DNA of 64,000 nucleotides from Nocardioides pantholopis (GCF_003710085.1 NZ_CP033324.1:2427501-2491500); one strand, 5' to 3'. Counted from the stretch's first letter, positions 34,601 to 43,194 are shown. The notes: generated from the sequence alone by a model not told the origin. Program-made: numbers and translations.

Positions 34601-34800
34601 GCACCGTGCGGATCCTCGACCGGGGCCGGAGCGTGGGCCGGGCGACGCTGGGCTCGAGCGGCAAGGTCACGATCCGGCTCACCGCCAAGAAGAGCTGGGG
34701 CACCGGCAAGCGCACGCTCGTCGCCCAGTACCTGGGGTCGAGGGCGGTGAAGGCCAGCCAGGACACCTTCCGGGTCCGGGTGGTCCGCGCCCGGCGCTGA
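31621..34800 (+). CDS. Secreted M4 (thermolysin-like) metallopeptidase with inserted PA domain
   Basis: A 1059-residue secreted protein. GTG start with a GGAGGGGA ribosome-binding site; signal peptide about 1-28; FTP/propeptide region to about 270 (GLEVFGARLRAHVD). Zinc motif HEWGH at 358-362; NESFSDIWGE with the third zinc ligand E382 or nearby; a PA domain at about 440-560 (AYADRGTCTFATKARNAEAAG) inserted in the catalytic region; then GVHSNSGVPNHAYALL with the transition-state His near 613. A beta-sandwich region (WSEDFEDGLTGWTP) and a C-terminal Ig-like domain ending RVRVVRARR follow. It digests proteins outside the cell. A strong terminator follows. Confidence 0.92.
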   Translation: MKISQQGLCLALVAAGLAAVPGLSASAAGPASQAAAGDSLVSRLKAEAQGTARITTEPATGKVGFAQATDLLPSVGASTADTAAAKSTAYLEEYAAAFGASATQLEQSGVTADDLGWTVDYTQRYRGLEVFGARLRAHVDKQGDLTSVNGYAAPNLELDVTPTFSESDAAARAVRTVRADPPFDGAAVGNLEAAENDLIVYRLGSTKGEAGKAILAYAIEVSNGHDVRDMVILDADTGKPVNRYSLVHDYLDRELYEASVNNGGTPDDPADDSVALDRVWREGNPRTGLSQSQLDLVDGTGDSYWFFRNSFGRDSYDGEGATMRTVNNDPRISCPNANWNGVTTNYCNGVTSDDTVAHEWGHAYTEYTSGLVYQWQSGAMNESFSDIWGETVDQINARYNETPNSPRTVGQCSAFTRGDVEMTINAPASIAGPCEAVAASFGPVFDDAGVTSDVVVAQDGTADGGTTTDACSPFTNAAAVAGRFAYADRGTCTFATKARNAEAAGATGIVVGQNDPAADPVSMTGDADIYGVMVGYEDGQRIKAAAATGTVNVTVSAAGEEPTDNSYRWLSGEGDPAFGGAIRDMWNPTCYGDPGKVTDAQYFCSADDSGGVHSNSGVPNHAYALLVDGGTYNGVQVPGIGLTKAAHIFWRTQANYLTPTSDFTDLADGLAQSCTDLTGKRVNNLSVAERDQTAYAEPVTAADCAAVTAVSQAVELRTDPVQCNFKPILDPNAPSVCGDGLSTEVAWSEDFEDGLTGWTPSSQVVFEGGINDPWKASTDAPAGHADGVAYGPAPDEGQCVNGPGDFSSRDSITSPTVTYPTGQAPKLLFDHYVATEVGYDGGNVKVSVNGGAFAVVPAAAYVFNGPNATIITAAAGNTNPLAGERGWTGTDGGEPTGSWGQTQVDLSQLGKAGDQLQFRFDIGRDGCGGLDGWYVDDIKVVYCSDGTEVPPGEPGQPGQVSSSTSADAKPGTVKAGKRFTAVVKVRATGAQPSGTVRILDRGRSVGRATLGSSGKVTIRLTAKKSWGTGKRTLVAQYLGSRAVKASQDTFRVRVVRARR

Positions 34801-34830
34801 GACCGGGCTGATCGGTTCCGCAGAACCCAG

Positions 34831-34862
34831 AAGGCCCCGCCGGAGGAATCCGGCGGGGCCTT
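34831..34862 (+). terminator. Bidirectional intrinsic terminator between the M4 protease and rnj
   Basis: A perfect 13-bp GC-rich stem (34831-34843 with 34850-34862) has an AGGAAT loop and AA/TT ends. It lies 30 bp after the protease stop and 13 bp before the end of the converging rnj gene, so it can serve both. Confidence 0.9.
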
Positions 34863-34875
34863 CTCGGTGTGCTGC

Positions 34876-36561
34876 TCAGGACTGGATGACGACCGGGATG
34901 ATCATCGGCTTGCGGCGGTGGGTGTTGCTCACCCAGCGCCCGATCACCCGGCGCACGGTCTGCTGCAGCTGGTAGGAGTCGGTGTTGCCCTCCGCGATGG
35001 CGCGGTCCAGCGCGTCGCAGATCGGCTGGCGGACCTGGTCGAAGGAGGCGTTGTCCAGCGCGTTGCCGCGGGCGTGGATCTCCGGGCCGGCCGCGACCTT
35101 CCCGGTGACCGAGTCGATGACGACGATGACCGAGATGAAGCCCTCCTCGCCGAGGATCAGGCGGTCCTTGAGGTCGGACTCGGTGACGTCGCCGACCGAG
35201 GAGCCGTCGACGAAGACATAGCCGCAGTCGACCTTGCCGGCGATGCTGGCGACCCCGTCGACGAGGTCGACCACGACGCCGTCCTCGGCGATCACGACGT
35301 TCTCGACGCCGGTGTCCCGCGCGAGCTGGCCGTTGGCCAGCAGGTGCCGGATCTCACCGTGCACCGGCATCACGTTGCCGGGCTGGACGATGTTGTAGCA
35401 GTAGAGCAGCTCACCGGCGCTGGCGTGCCCGGAGACGTGCACCATCGCGTTGCCCTTGTGCACGACCCGGGCGCCCCAGCGCGCGAGGCCGTTGATGACG
35501 CGGTAGACGGCGTTCTCGTTGCCGGGGATCAGGCTCGAGGCGAGCAGGACGGTGTCGCCCTCCTCGATGTGCACGAAGTTGTGGTTGCGCTGCGCGATCC
35601 GGCTCAGCGCGCTCATCGGCTCGCCCTGGGACCCAGTGGAGACCAGGACTTGGCGCTCCGGCGGGAGGCTGGAGAGGTCCTTGGCGTCGATCAGCACGCC
35701 GGGCGGGACGGTGAGGTAGCCGAGCTCCTTGGCGATCGCCATGTTGCGCACCATCGACCGGCCGACGTAGGCGACCTTCCGGTTGTGCGCCACGGCCGCG
35801 TCCAGGACCTGCTGGACCCGGTGCACGTGGGAGGCGAAGCAGGCGACGATGACCCGCTGCTGGGACTCCCGGAAGACCTGGTCGATGACCGGGGTGATCT
35901 TCCGCTCGCCGGGCGTGAAGCCGGGCGTCTCGGCGTTCGTGGAGTCGGTGAGGAAGAGATCGACGCCCTCCTCCCCCAGCCGCGCGAACGCGCGCAGGTC
36001 GGTGATCCGGCCGTCCAGCGGCAGCTGGTCCATCTTGAAGTCGCCGGTGTGCAGCACCATGCCGGCGCCGGTGCGGATGGCCACGGCCAGCGCGTCGGGG
36101 ATCGAGTGGTTGACAGCGACGAACTCGAGCTCGAAGGGCCCGAACGTGAGCCGGTCGCCCTCGCTCACCTTGTGGTGCACGGTCTGCTTGAGGCGGTGCT
36201 CGCGCAGCTTGCTGTCCAGCAGCGCCAGGGTCAGCTCGGAGCCGACCAGCGGGATGTCCTGGCGCTCGCGGAGCAGGTACGGCGTGGCGCCGATGTGGTC
36301 CTCGTGCCCGTGGGTCAGGACGAGCGCCTCGACGGCGTCGAGGCGGTCCCGGATCGAGCTCCAGTCGGGCAGGATCAGGTCGACGCCGGGGTGGTGGTCC
36401 TCGGGGAAGAGCACGCCGCAGTCGACGATCAGCAGCCGGCCGTCGTACTCGAAGACTGTCATGTTGCGACCGACGTCGCCCAGCCCGCCGAGCGGCGTGA
36501 CCCGCAGCCCTCCCTTCGGCAGATCGGCCGGTGCGGAGAGCTCGGGGTGGGAGTGACTCAA
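34876..36561 (-). CDS. rnj: Ribonuclease J
   Basis: A 561-residue beta-CASP metallo-beta-lactamase RNase, of normal length. Motif 2 is THGHEDHIG (83-91), with further metal ligands in LHTGDFKMD and the beta-CASP motifs VSTGSQGEPM and HVSGHAS; the C-terminal domain ends in MIIPVVIQS. It acts as 5'-3' exo- and endoribonuclease in RNA maturation and decay. The start codon is TTG at 36561, preceded by AAGGACC; no ATG or GTG fits the conserved N-terminus better. The dapA reading frame ends 9 bp upstream, the usual dapA-rnj operon. Confidence 0.94.
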   Translation of the reverse strand: MSHSHPELSAPADLPKGGLRVTPLGGLGDVGRNMTVFEYDGRLLIVDCGVLFPEDHHPGVDLILPDWSSIRDRLDAVEALVLTHGHEDHIGATPYLLRERQDIPLVGSELTLALLDSKLREHRLKQTVHHKVSEGDRLTFGPFELEFVAVNHSIPDALAVAIRTGAGMVLHTGDFKMDQLPLDGRITDLRAFARLGEEGVDLFLTDSTNAETPGFTPGERKITPVIDQVFRESQQRVIVACFASHVHRVQQVLDAAVAHNRKVAYVGRSMVRNMAIAKELGYLTVPPGVLIDAKDLSSLPPERQVLVSTGSQGEPMSALSRIAQRNHNFVHIEEGDTVLLASSLIPGNENAVYRVINGLARWGARVVHKGNAMVHVSGHASAGELLYCYNIVQPGNVMPVHGEIRHLLANGQLARDTGVENVVIAEDGVVVDLVDGVASIAGKVDCGYVFVDGSSVGDVTESDLKDRLILGEEGFISVIVVIDSVTGKVAAGPEIHARGNALDNASFDQVRQPICDALDRAIAEGNTDSYQLQQTVRRVIGRWVSNTHRRKPMIIPVVIQS

Positions 36562-36570
36562 GAGTGGTCC

Positions 36571-36650
36571 TTACTGCAGTAGCCCGGAAGCGGCGAGGAC
36601 CGTGCGCAGCGCGGTCACCTCGTCCTCGTCCAGCTCCACCAGGGGGAGCG
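36571..36650 (-). pseudogene. Out-of-frame C-terminal end of dapA
   Basis: In the neighbouring frame this stretch reads LPLVELDEDEVTALRTVLAA and then SGLLQ before TAA at 36571-36573, which is what a DapA C-terminal helix looks like. The main frame instead reads SPWWSWTRTR and stops at 36615. A missing base near 36645-36650, in the CGCTCCCCC run of the coding strand, would restore a 297-residue DapA. The stop here is also at the natural distance from the rnj start. Either a sequencing error or a true frameshift. Confidence 0.75.
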
Positions 36651-37463
36651 GACGGTCCGGTTGTCGAGGACGCCGAGGAGCTGGAGTGCTGCCTTGGCGG
36701 TGGTGGCTCCGTAGTTCGGGACGCCCATGACGGCCTCGATCGCGGGGAGCATCCTGGTGAAGATCTTCAGGGCGCCGGCGGGGTCGCCGGCGGTGTGGGC
36801 GTCGTGCATCGCGCGCAGGTCGTCGCCCACCACGTGACCGCACACGGAGACGAAGCCGGCGGCGCCGTGCGCCAGCCAGCCGAGGTTGGCGACGTCGTCG
36901 CCGGAGTAGAGCGCGAACCCGAGCTGCATGATCCGCACGCCGCGGGCGAAGTCACCGACGGCGTCCTTGACCGCGACGACGGCATCCCAGTCCGCCATCT
37001 CCTGGTAGGTCTCCATGGCGACCTGGGTGGCGGTGCGGCCCGGGATGTCGTAGAGCATCACCGGCAGCTCGGCGGCGTCGACGACCTCGCGGAAGTGCCG
37101 CAGGATGCCGCGCTGGCCGGGCTTGCTGTAGTACGGCGTCACGAGCAGCACGCCGTCGGCGCCGTACTTCTTGGCCTGGCGGGCCAGGCCCACGGAGGTC
37201 CGGGTGTCGTTGGTGCCGACCCCGGCCACCAGCGGGATGCCGGGCCCGACGGCGTCGCGGACGGCGGCCAGGATCTCCCCGTCCTCGTCCGGCGTGGTGG
37301 TCGGCGACTCGCCGGTCGTGCCCGAGACGACGAGGCCGTCGTGCCCGTGGTCGACCAGGTGCCGCGCGATCCGGGCGGTGCCGTCGAGATCCAGCGAGCT
37401 GTCGGGATGGAAAGCCGTGGCCATCGCGGTCAGGACGGTACCGAACGGTGCAGCCGAGGTCAT
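36615..37463 (-). CDS. dapA: 4-hydroxy-tetrahydrodipicolinate synthase (3' end frameshifted)
   Basis: A 282-residue open frame covering almost all of DapA: SGTTGESPT (substrate loop, 48-56), YYSKPGQRG, catalytic Y138 in YDIPGRT, and Schiff-base K166 in AVVAVKDAVG. The enzyme condenses pyruvate with aspartate semialdehyde in lysine and diaminopimelate synthesis. The last 10 or so residues (SPWWSWTRTR) are foreign: the correct end lies in another frame and finishes at 36571. All catalytic residues precede the break, so some function might remain. It lies upstream of rnj as in other actinobacteria. ATG at 37463. Confidence 0.9.
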   Translation of the reverse strand: MTSAAPFGTVLTAMATAFHPDSSLDLDGTARIARHLVDHGHDGLVVSGTTGESPTTTPDEDGEILAAVRDAVGPGIPLVAGVGTNDTRTSVGLARQAKKYGADGVLLVTPYYSKPGQRGILRHFREVVDAAELPVMLYDIPGRTATQVAMETYQEMADWDAVVAVKDAVGDFARGVRIMQLGFALYSGDDVANLGWLAHGAAGFVSVCGHVVGDDLRAMHDAHTAGDPAGALKIFTRMLPAIEAVMGVPNYGATTAKAALQLLGVLDNRTVRSPWWSWTRTR

Positions 37464-37546
37464 GAGTGCAGGTTATCGCCCCCGCACCCACACCGCCGAT
37501 CTCGGGCGTGTCGTCCCAGCCCCCGGCCGCCGCCGGGCGCCCGAGC

Positions 37547-38293
37547 TCAGCGCGTGCTCGGTGCCGGTGCGGCCCTCATCGGCGGCGCGGCGCCGAAGGC
37601 CCGGCGGGTGATCCGCACCGTCCTGGACCTCGTCGGGACGACGTACGGCGAGACGGCCCGGACGTACATCGCGCCCTGCCGCACCCGACGTACCCGGATC
37701 GTCCACACGCCGTCGGGGCCGAAGCGCCGCGTCGAGCCGACGACCCGGAACCCCCGGGTGCCGGCGGCACGGAAGTGGACGCGGTAGGCGAGCCGCTCGA
37801 TCATCATGTCTCCCCGGGCCCGGACGACCCGCTTCCGGCCCGGGGCCACGAAACGGCTGACACCCGCGACCCGGGGTCGGATGGTCCTGCCCACGACGCG
37901 GACCTGCGTCTCGACGGTGGTCTCGGCGCCGAGGCCGTCCACGACCGTGAAGCTCACCGGGTGGGCCCCGGGGACGTTGAAGGCCCCGGTGGTGCTGACC
38001 GCCACCTGCTGGACGCCGGTCGTGAGCGCGGGGGCGCCCGGCGCGGGCGCCAGCTCGAGAACCCTCCCCACGTCGCGATTCATCACGGAGGCGCGGCCGG
38101 ACCAGGTGAAGGGGCCGGTGCCCTCGATCGCCACCGTGAGGACGACCGGCTCCGCCTCGCCCGACACGGCCCGGGCACGCACCCACGGGCTGTCGACGCT
38201 GACCGTGGGCGGCTGCTCCGCGTGCGCGACCGGCCCCGGCTGGATCGTGCCGATCAGCACGCCGACCAGGACCGCGAGGACCAGACGCCTCAT
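37547..38293 (-). CDS. Secreted protein of unknown function
   Basis: A 248-residue protein not assigned to a family. The ATG at 38293 begins MRRLVLAVLVGVLIG followed by a VAHAE cleavage site near residue 25, a clear Sec signal peptide. The mature part is beta-rich, with TVSVDSPWVRARAVSG and PVSFTVVDGLGAETTVETQV resembling Ig-like or cadherin-like strands, and a basic second half (WTIRVRRVRQGAMYVRAVSP). It may be an extracellular or wall-associated binding protein (inference). It stands alone between dapA and an oxidoreductase, with an 83-bp gap before dapA. Confidence 0.72.
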   Translation of the reverse strand: MRRLVLAVLVGVLIGTIQPGPVAHAEQPPTVSVDSPWVRARAVSGEAEPVVLTVAIEGTGPFTWSGRASVMNRDVGRVLELAPAPGAPALTTGVQQVAVSTTGAFNVPGAHPVSFTVVDGLGAETTVETQVRVVGRTIRPRVAGVSRFVAPGRKRVVRARGDMMIERLAYRVHFRAAGTRGFRVVGSTRRFGPDGVWTIRVRRVRQGAMYVRAVSPYVVPTRSRTVRITRRAFGAAPPMRAAPAPSTR

Positions 38294-38468
38294 CAACACC
38301 GTCTCCACCCCTGCGAACAGCCGGGCGGGCAGGCACCCCCGCCGCCGGACGCGAGAGCCCGGACGGCCAGCGCCCGACGAACCTAGGACCCGGCGGCCGC
38401 GGATGTGGCGGTTTGCCCGAAAGCGGGGCGCCACCTCATCCGGACCACCGGCGCGGGCCGCCTCAGAC

Positions 38469-39401
38469 TCAGACCTGCGGCATGACCTCCGCGGCGACCA
38501 GGCGCAGGTGGTCGAGGTCGGCGAGGTCCAGGACCTGGAGGTAGACCCGCTCGGCGCCGAGCTCGGCGTACCGGCCGATCTTGTCGACGACCTCGGCCGG
38601 GGTGCCGGCCAGGCCGTTCTCGCGCAGCTCGGCCTTCTCCCGGCCGATGGCCGCCGCCCGCCGGTCGATGTCGGCCTCGTTCTCGCCCACGCACAGCACC
38701 AGCGCGTTGGACCAGGTCATGGTGCCGGGGTCGCGCCCGGCCTCCTCGCAGGCGGCGCGGACCCGGCCGAACTGGGTAGCGGTGGTCTCCTCGTCGACGA
38801 ACGGCAGGTTGAACTCGTCGGCGTACGCCGCGGCGAGCGCGGGGGTGCGCCGCTTGCCGAGGCCGCCGATGAGCACGGGCGGACCGCCGCGGCGGCCGTC
38901 GGTCTGGGTGGGCTTGGGGAGCCCGGGCGAGTCGACGACCCGGTAGTGCTCGCCCTCGTGGGTGAAGCCGCCCGGGGTGGACCACAGTCCGGTGACGATC
39001 GCGAGCTGCTCCTCGAACCGGTCGAAGCGCTCCCGGGTCGGCGGGAACGGGATCGCGTACGCCGTGTGCTCGGCCTCGAACCAGCCGGCGCCGAGACCGA
39101 GCTCGACCCGGCCGCCGCTCATCTGGTCGACCTGAGCGACCTGGATGGCCAGCGGGCCGGGGTGCCGGAAGGTCGCGCTGGTCATCAGCGTGCCGAGCCG
39201 GATCGTGCTGGTCTCGCGGGCCAGGCCGGCCAGCGTGGTCCAGGCGTCGGTGGGCCCGGGCAGGCCGTCGCCGCCCATGGCGAGGTAGTGGTCGGAGCGG
39301 AAGAAGGCCCCGAAGCCCAGCTCCTCGGCCTCCAGCGCCACGGCCAGCAGGTCGTCGTAGGTTGCCCCCTGCTGGGGCTCGGTGAAGATGCGCAGCTCCA
39401 T
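38469..39401 (-). CDS. LLM class F420-dependent oxidoreductase
   Basis: A 310-residue luciferase-like TIM-barrel protein. Features are FRSDHYLAMGG, GPTDAWTTLAGLARET, RLGTLMTSATFRHPGPLA, and GGRVELGLGAGWFEAEHTAYAIPFP, which is the signature of the F420-binding LLM subgroup (TIGR03560-like). It would use coenzyme F420 for hydride transfer; the substrate is unknown. The ATG at 39401 is preceded by GGTGGGGG. It lies 50 bp downstream of dfrA. Confidence 0.88.
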   Translation of the reverse strand: MELRIFTEPQQGATYDDLLAVALEAEELGFGAFFRSDHYLAMGGDGLPGPTDAWTTLAGLARETSTIRLGTLMTSATFRHPGPLAIQVAQVDQMSGGRVELGLGAGWFEAEHTAYAIPFPPTRERFDRFEEQLAIVTGLWSTPGGFTHEGEHYRVVDSPGLPKPTQTDGRRGGPPVLIGGLGKRRTPALAAAYADEFNLPFVDEETTATQFGRVRAACEEAGRDPGTMTWSNALVLCVGENEADIDRRAAAIGREKAELRENGLAGTPAEVVDKIGRYAELGAERVYLQVLDLADLDHLRLVAAEVMPQV

Positions 39402-39451
39402 GCCCCCACCCTGCCAGCCGGTCGGCTGCGGCGCGGGGTCGGCCCCGGGCG

Positions 39452-39940
39452 TCAGGTCGCGCGGCGCTCGAGCCAGACCCGCTGGTAGCCCTCGTGCGGC
39501 TCGCGGCGGGTCTCGGTCCACTCGGCGGGGTCGTAGGCCGGGTAGAACGCGTCACCCTCGGGCTCGAGGTCGACCTCGCTGATCACCTGCTCGTCGGCGA
39601 GCGGCAGCGCCGCGGCGTACACCTCGCCGCCGCCGGCGACCATCACGTCGCCCGGCAGGGTCTCGGCCAGGGCCAGCGCCTCGTCGAGGTCGTGGGCGAC
39701 GAGCACCCCCTCGGCCGTCCAGTCCGGCGAGCGGGTCAGCACGACTGTCGTGCGGCCGGGCAGCGGCCGGCCGATGCTCTCGTGGGTGGTGCGGCCCAGC
39801 AGCAGGGTGTTGCCCACTGTCAGCTCCTTGAAGAGCCGCTGCTCCCCCGGCAGCCGCCACGGGATGTCCGGGCCGTTGCCGATCACGCCGTTGCGGGCGA
39901 CGGCGGCCACCAGCACGATCCGCTTGCCTGCGGGGGTCAT
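39452..39940 (-). CDS. dfrA: Dihydrofolate reductase
   Basis: A 162-residue protein of normal length: [24 protein letters not shown] (the N-terminal strand plus Met20-type loop), the catalytic acidic residue D in [22 protein letters not shown] (NADPH site), and [15 protein letters not shown]. It reduces dihydrofolate to tetrahydrofolate. ATG at 39940 overlaps the thyA stop (ATGA), so the two are coupled; ThyA makes the dihydrofolate that this enzyme recycles. Confidence 0.95.
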   Translation of the reverse strand: MTPAGKRIVLVAAVARNGVIGNGPDIPWRLPGEQRLFKELTVGNTLLLGRTTHESIGRPLPGRTTVVLTRSPDWTAEGVLVAHDLDEALALAETLPGDVMVAGGGEVYAAALPLADEQVISEVDLEPEGDAFYPAYDPAEWTETRREPHEGYQRVWLERRAT

Positions 39941-40746
39941 ACGGCGATCGGCGCCTTGATGCCGGGGTGCGGGTCGTAGCCCTCGACCCGGATGTGCTCG
40001 AGCTCGAAGGCGTCTAGCTCGGTGACGGAGGGGTCCAGGTGCAGCGTCGGCAGCGGGCGCGGGTCCCGGGTCAGCTGCAGCCGGGCCTGGTCGAGGTGGT
40101 TGAGGTAGAGGTGGGCGTCGCCGAAGGTGTGCACGAAGTCTCCCACCGCCAGTCCGGTGACCTGGGCGACCATGTGGGTGAGCAGCGCGTAGGAGGCGAT
40201 GTTGAACGGGACGCCGAGGAACACGTCGGCGCTGCGCTGGTAGAGCTGGCAGCTGAGCCGGCCCGGCCCGTCGGGCTGCGGCGCGACGTAGAACTGGAAC
40301 ATCGTGTGGCACGGCGCGAGGGCCATGTCCGGGATGTCGGCGACGTTCCAGGCGCTGACGACGTGGCGTCGCGAGTCGGGGTTGGTGCGGATCTGCTCGA
40401 CCACCTGGGCGATCTGGTCGACGTGGCGGCCGTCGGGGGTCGGCCAGGAGCGCCACTGGGCGCCGTAGACCGGCCCGAGGTCGCCGTGCTCGTCGGCCCA
40501 CTCGTCCCAGATCGTGATGCCCCGCTCCTGGAGCCAGCGCACGTTGGTGTCGCCGCGCAGGAACCACAGCAGCTCGCCGAAGACCGAGCGGGTGTGCACC
40601 TTCTTCGTCGTGACCAGCGGGAACCCGGCCGCCAGGTCGAAGCGCAGCTGGTGGCCGAAGACCGAGCGGGTGCCGGTGCCGGTGCGGTCGGACTTCTCCA
40701 CGCCGTCGTCGAGCACGCGTCGGACGAGGTCGAGGTAGGCCTGCAC
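39937..40746 (-). CDS. thyA: Thymidylate synthase
   Basis: A 269-residue Thy[21 protein letters not shown] (phosphate Arg), [12 protein letters not shown], and the active site [12 protein letters not shown] with C146; then [20 protein letters not shown] and a [13 protein letters not shown]-terminus. It methylates dUMP using methylene-tetrahydrofolate. The GTG at 40746 was chosen because the conserved N-terminus ([15 protein letters not shown]) begins there; an upstream in-frame start adds only nine residues. It overlaps dfrA by 4 bp. Confidence 0.95.
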   Translation of the reverse strand: MQAYLDLVRRVLDDGVEKSDRTGTGTRSVFGHQLRFDLAAGFPLVTTKKVHTRSVFGELLWFLRGDTNVRWLQERGITIWDEWADEHGDLGPVYGAQWRSWPTPDGRHVDQIAQVVEQIRTNPDSRRHVVSAWNVADIPDMALAPCHTMFQFYVAPQPDGPGRLSCQLYQRSADVFLGVPFNIASYALLTHMVAQVTGLAVGDFVHTFGDAHLYLNHLDQARLQLTRDPRPLPTLHLDPSVTELDAFELEHIRVEGYDPHPGIKAPIAV

Positions 40747-40787
40747 GGCACGCAGCCTAGCCCCCGGCACCCCCGTGCCCGCGGCGG

Positions 40788-41648
40788 TCAGAGCGCGACG
40801 GTGCCGAGGATCGTGGTGAGGGTGGCGCCGCCCACCCAGATCGAGCCGTCACCGTCGGTCTGCACGTGCACCCGGCCCCGTCGTCCCAGCGCGGTCCCCT
40901 GCGAGGCGACGTACGACGCGGGCAGCACCGAGCCGGCCAGCCACTGGCCGACCCCGGCGTTCAGGCTGCCGGTGACCGGGTCCTCGGGCATGCCGTAGCC
41001 CGGGCAGAACGCCCGCACCTCGACCGCCACCGCGCCGTCCGCTCCCCCGTCCCCGCCCCCGTCCGCGGCTCCGGCCCCGTCATAGCGGCCGACGACGCCG
41101 ATCTTGAGGTCGCCGAACGCCGCGAAGTCCGGCTCCAGGGCCAGCACCGCATCGGCGTCGCGCAGCAGTACCCCGACCCAGCCGGGCCCGTTGTCGATCC
41201 ACGCCGCGTCCAGCAGGTCCGACGGGTCGAGGCGGAGCACCCCGGCGATCCGCTCCCGGTCCGCGGCGTCGACCGGCCCCGACCGCCGCAGCGGCGGCGC
41301 CTGGAAGGACAGCACGTCGCCGCGCCGGAGCCGGACCAGCCCCGCACCGCACTCCTGGACGACGTCGGCGCCGGCCGGGACGCCGCCCGCCTCCAGCCAG
41401 GCGTGCGCGCTGCCGAGCGTGGGGTGCCCGGCGAAGGGCAGCTCCCCGCCGGGCGTCCAGATCCGCAGCCGGTAGTCGGCGCCCGGCTCGGTGGGCGCCA
41501 GCAGGAACGTGGTCTCGGAGAGGTTCGTCCAGCGGGCGAAGGCGGCCATCGCCTCGTCGGGGATGCCGTCGGCGTCATGGACCACCGCGACCGGGTTGCC
41601 GAGCAGCGGCTCGGTGGAGAAGACGTCGACCTGGCGGAAGCTGCGCAT
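40788..41648 (-). CDS. PhzF family isomerase-like protein
   Basis: A 286-residue PhzF/YddE family protein with two diaminopimelate-epimerase-like halves. N-terminal [29 protein letters not shown] with the family catalytic Glu, [19 protein letters not shown], and [19 protein letters not shown] in the second half are all family signatures. A Gly/Asp-rich insertion (about residues 195-208) is unusual and probably a surface loop. The substrate is unknown; the family includes isomerases of phenazine and amino-acid-like compounds. It has 42 bp to thyA. Confidence 0.88.
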   Translation of the reverse strand: MRSFRQVDVFSTEPLLGNPVAVVHDADGIPDEAMAAFARWTNLSETTFLLAPTEPGADYRLRIWTPGGELPFAGHPTLGSAHAWLEAGGVPAGADVVQECGAGLVRLRRGDVLSFQAPPLRRSGPVDAADRERIAGVLRLDPSDLLDAAWIDNGPGWVGVLLRDADAVLALEPDFAAFGDLKIGVVGRYDGAGAADGGGDGGADGAVAVEVRAFCPGYGMPEDPVTGSLNAGVGQWLAGSVLPASYVASQGTALGRRGRVHVQTDGDGSIWVGGATLTTILGTVAL

Positions 41649-41700
41649 GGGACGACGCTAGGTCACCGCGCGGACCGGGCGCCAGGACGGCCAGGCTGGG

Positions 41701-43194
41701 TCAGTGGGCCACCAGCGGCGACGGCCCGGAGCCGGCGACGGTGGCGTCGGTCCGGCACCGGCCGGTCAGCAGCTCGCAGGTCCGCAGGGTCACGGTGCCG
41801 GCCTCGGAGAGCCGCGCGTACCCCGCCTCCGGGCCCTCCCCACGGTCCACGGCCCGGGCCACCAGGTGCACCACGGTGCCGCCCGGCCCGAGCTCGGAGT
41901 CGAGCGAGATCTCGTCGGGTCCGATGCCGCTGTCGCGCTCCCGGCCGGCGCGGAGGTCGTGGACGGCGACCGCGCGCTCCAAGCCGGTGCGGGTGAGCAG
42001 GAACTCCCCGCCGAGCGAGAGCCGCGCCGTGTCGGCCGGGACGACCCGGCTCGACCCGTCCGGGCGGGTCACCTCCACGGTGTGGCCGTCGCGGCGGACC
42101 ACCCAGGTGCCGGACCGGGTGTCCACGACGTCGTCGACCGGCTCCTCCGCGCCGGTGCGCCGGTGCAGCGCCGTGGTGCCTTCCGGTCCGCGCGCCACCA
42201 GCGTCGTCCCGTCCAGGGCCACCGGGACCCGGACCATCCCCGAGACCGTCGCTGTCGTGCGGCCGGTCCGGGCGTCGACGACCACCAGCTGGCGGCGCCG
42301 GGTGTCGGCCCAGGCGACCCGGTCGTCGACCGCCGAGGCCACCAGGTCGAGGTTGGGATAGGTCTGGCCGAGCTCCCGCCGGCGACCCGTCCCGTCGACG
42401 GACCACACCCGCCCGGCGAGGTCGCTGGCGACGACACCGTCGCCGGCCCGGACCAGGTCGCGCAGCGGGGGCATCTCGACCTCCACCTCGTCCAGGTGGA
42501 GCACGCCGTCGGCGTACCACGGGAGCGCCGCGGGGTTCTCCGCCGCCCGCACCTGCCCCTCGTCCGCGGGATCCGAGGACGAGGAGGGAACGGGCGTGCC
42601 GCTCGGGACCACCGCCCAGACCACCAGGCCCGCCGCCAGCACCGCGACGGCGCTGCCGGCGGCGGCCACCCGGCGGCGCCGCGTCACCGCCCCCGCGCGC
42701 GCGGACAGCCCGGCGAGCGGCGCCGGGGGCACCTCGACCGTCGCCGCCGCCTCCTGCACCAGGCCCGAGGACACCGACGTCCCGGGCCGGTCCGGGTCGC
42801 CGACGACCTCGGCCACCTGGTGCTCGGCCAGCCCGCCCACCGCGGCGAGCACGACCGCCGCGCGCGCCGCGGGATCCAGGGTGTCCAGCACCGCCTCGGC
42901 CTCGGCGCGCCGGGGGTCGTCATCCTCGGGGTCCTCGGGGTCCTCGGGACCGGGCAGGCCGACCCACCAGGCGGTACGCCGACGCCGCGCCCAGGCGGCG
43001 AGCAGCTCGGTGTGCACGGCGACCTCGACGTCGTCATCGCGGCAGATCCGCGCCCAGGGCCCGCGGCAGCGGGCGAGCGCGTCGGCGGCGATGTCCGGTG
43101 CGAGCGGATCGGGGCAGCCGAGCAGCGCCACCGTCCGGACCAGCTCCGGCCACCGGGCGGCCACGTAGGCGTCGAAGTCCTCGTCGGTCCGCAT
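41701..43194 (-). CDS. Sigma-70-like N-terminus fused to a TM helix and a beta-propeller-like extracellular region
   Basis: A 497-residue protein. Residues 1-135 resemble an ECF/SigE-type sigma factor: FDAYVAARWPELVRTVALLG (region 2-like) and LDTLDPAARAAVVLAAVGGL followed by HQVAEVVG (region 4-like), but the DNA-binding segments are degenerate. One TM helix lies at about 172-193 (AGSAVAVLAAGLVVWAVVP). The remaining 300 residues are Trp/Val-rich repeats such as LAGRVWSVDGTGRRRELGQ and VSGMVRVPVALDGTTLVARG, fitting a six- or seven-bladed propeller. It may be a membrane-bound sensor (inference). The family was not recognised as a whole. Confidence 0.75.
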   Translation of the reverse strand: MRTDEDFDAYVAARWPELVRTVALLGCPDPLAPDIAADALARCRGPWARICRDDDVEVAVHTELLAAWARRRRTAWWVGLPGPEDPEDPEDDDPRRAEAEAVLDTLDPAARAAVVLAAVGGLAEHQVAEVVGDPDRPGTSVSSGLVQEAAATVEVPPAPLAGLSARAGAVTRRRRVAAAGSAVAVLAAGLVVWAVVPSGTPVPSSSSDPADEGQVRAAENPAALPWYADGVLHLDEVEVEMPPLRDLVRAGDGVVASDLAGRVWSVDGTGRRRELGQTYPNLDLVASAVDDRVAWADTRRRQLVVVDARTGRTTATVSGMVRVPVALDGTTLVARGPEGTTALHRRTGAEEPVDDVVDTRSGTWVVRRDGHTVEVTRPDGSSRVVPADTARLSLGGEFLLTRTGLERAVAVHDLRAGRERDSGIGPDEISLDSELGPGGTVVHLVARAVDRGEGPEAGYARLSEAGTVTLRTCELLTGRCRTDATVAGSGPSPLVAH

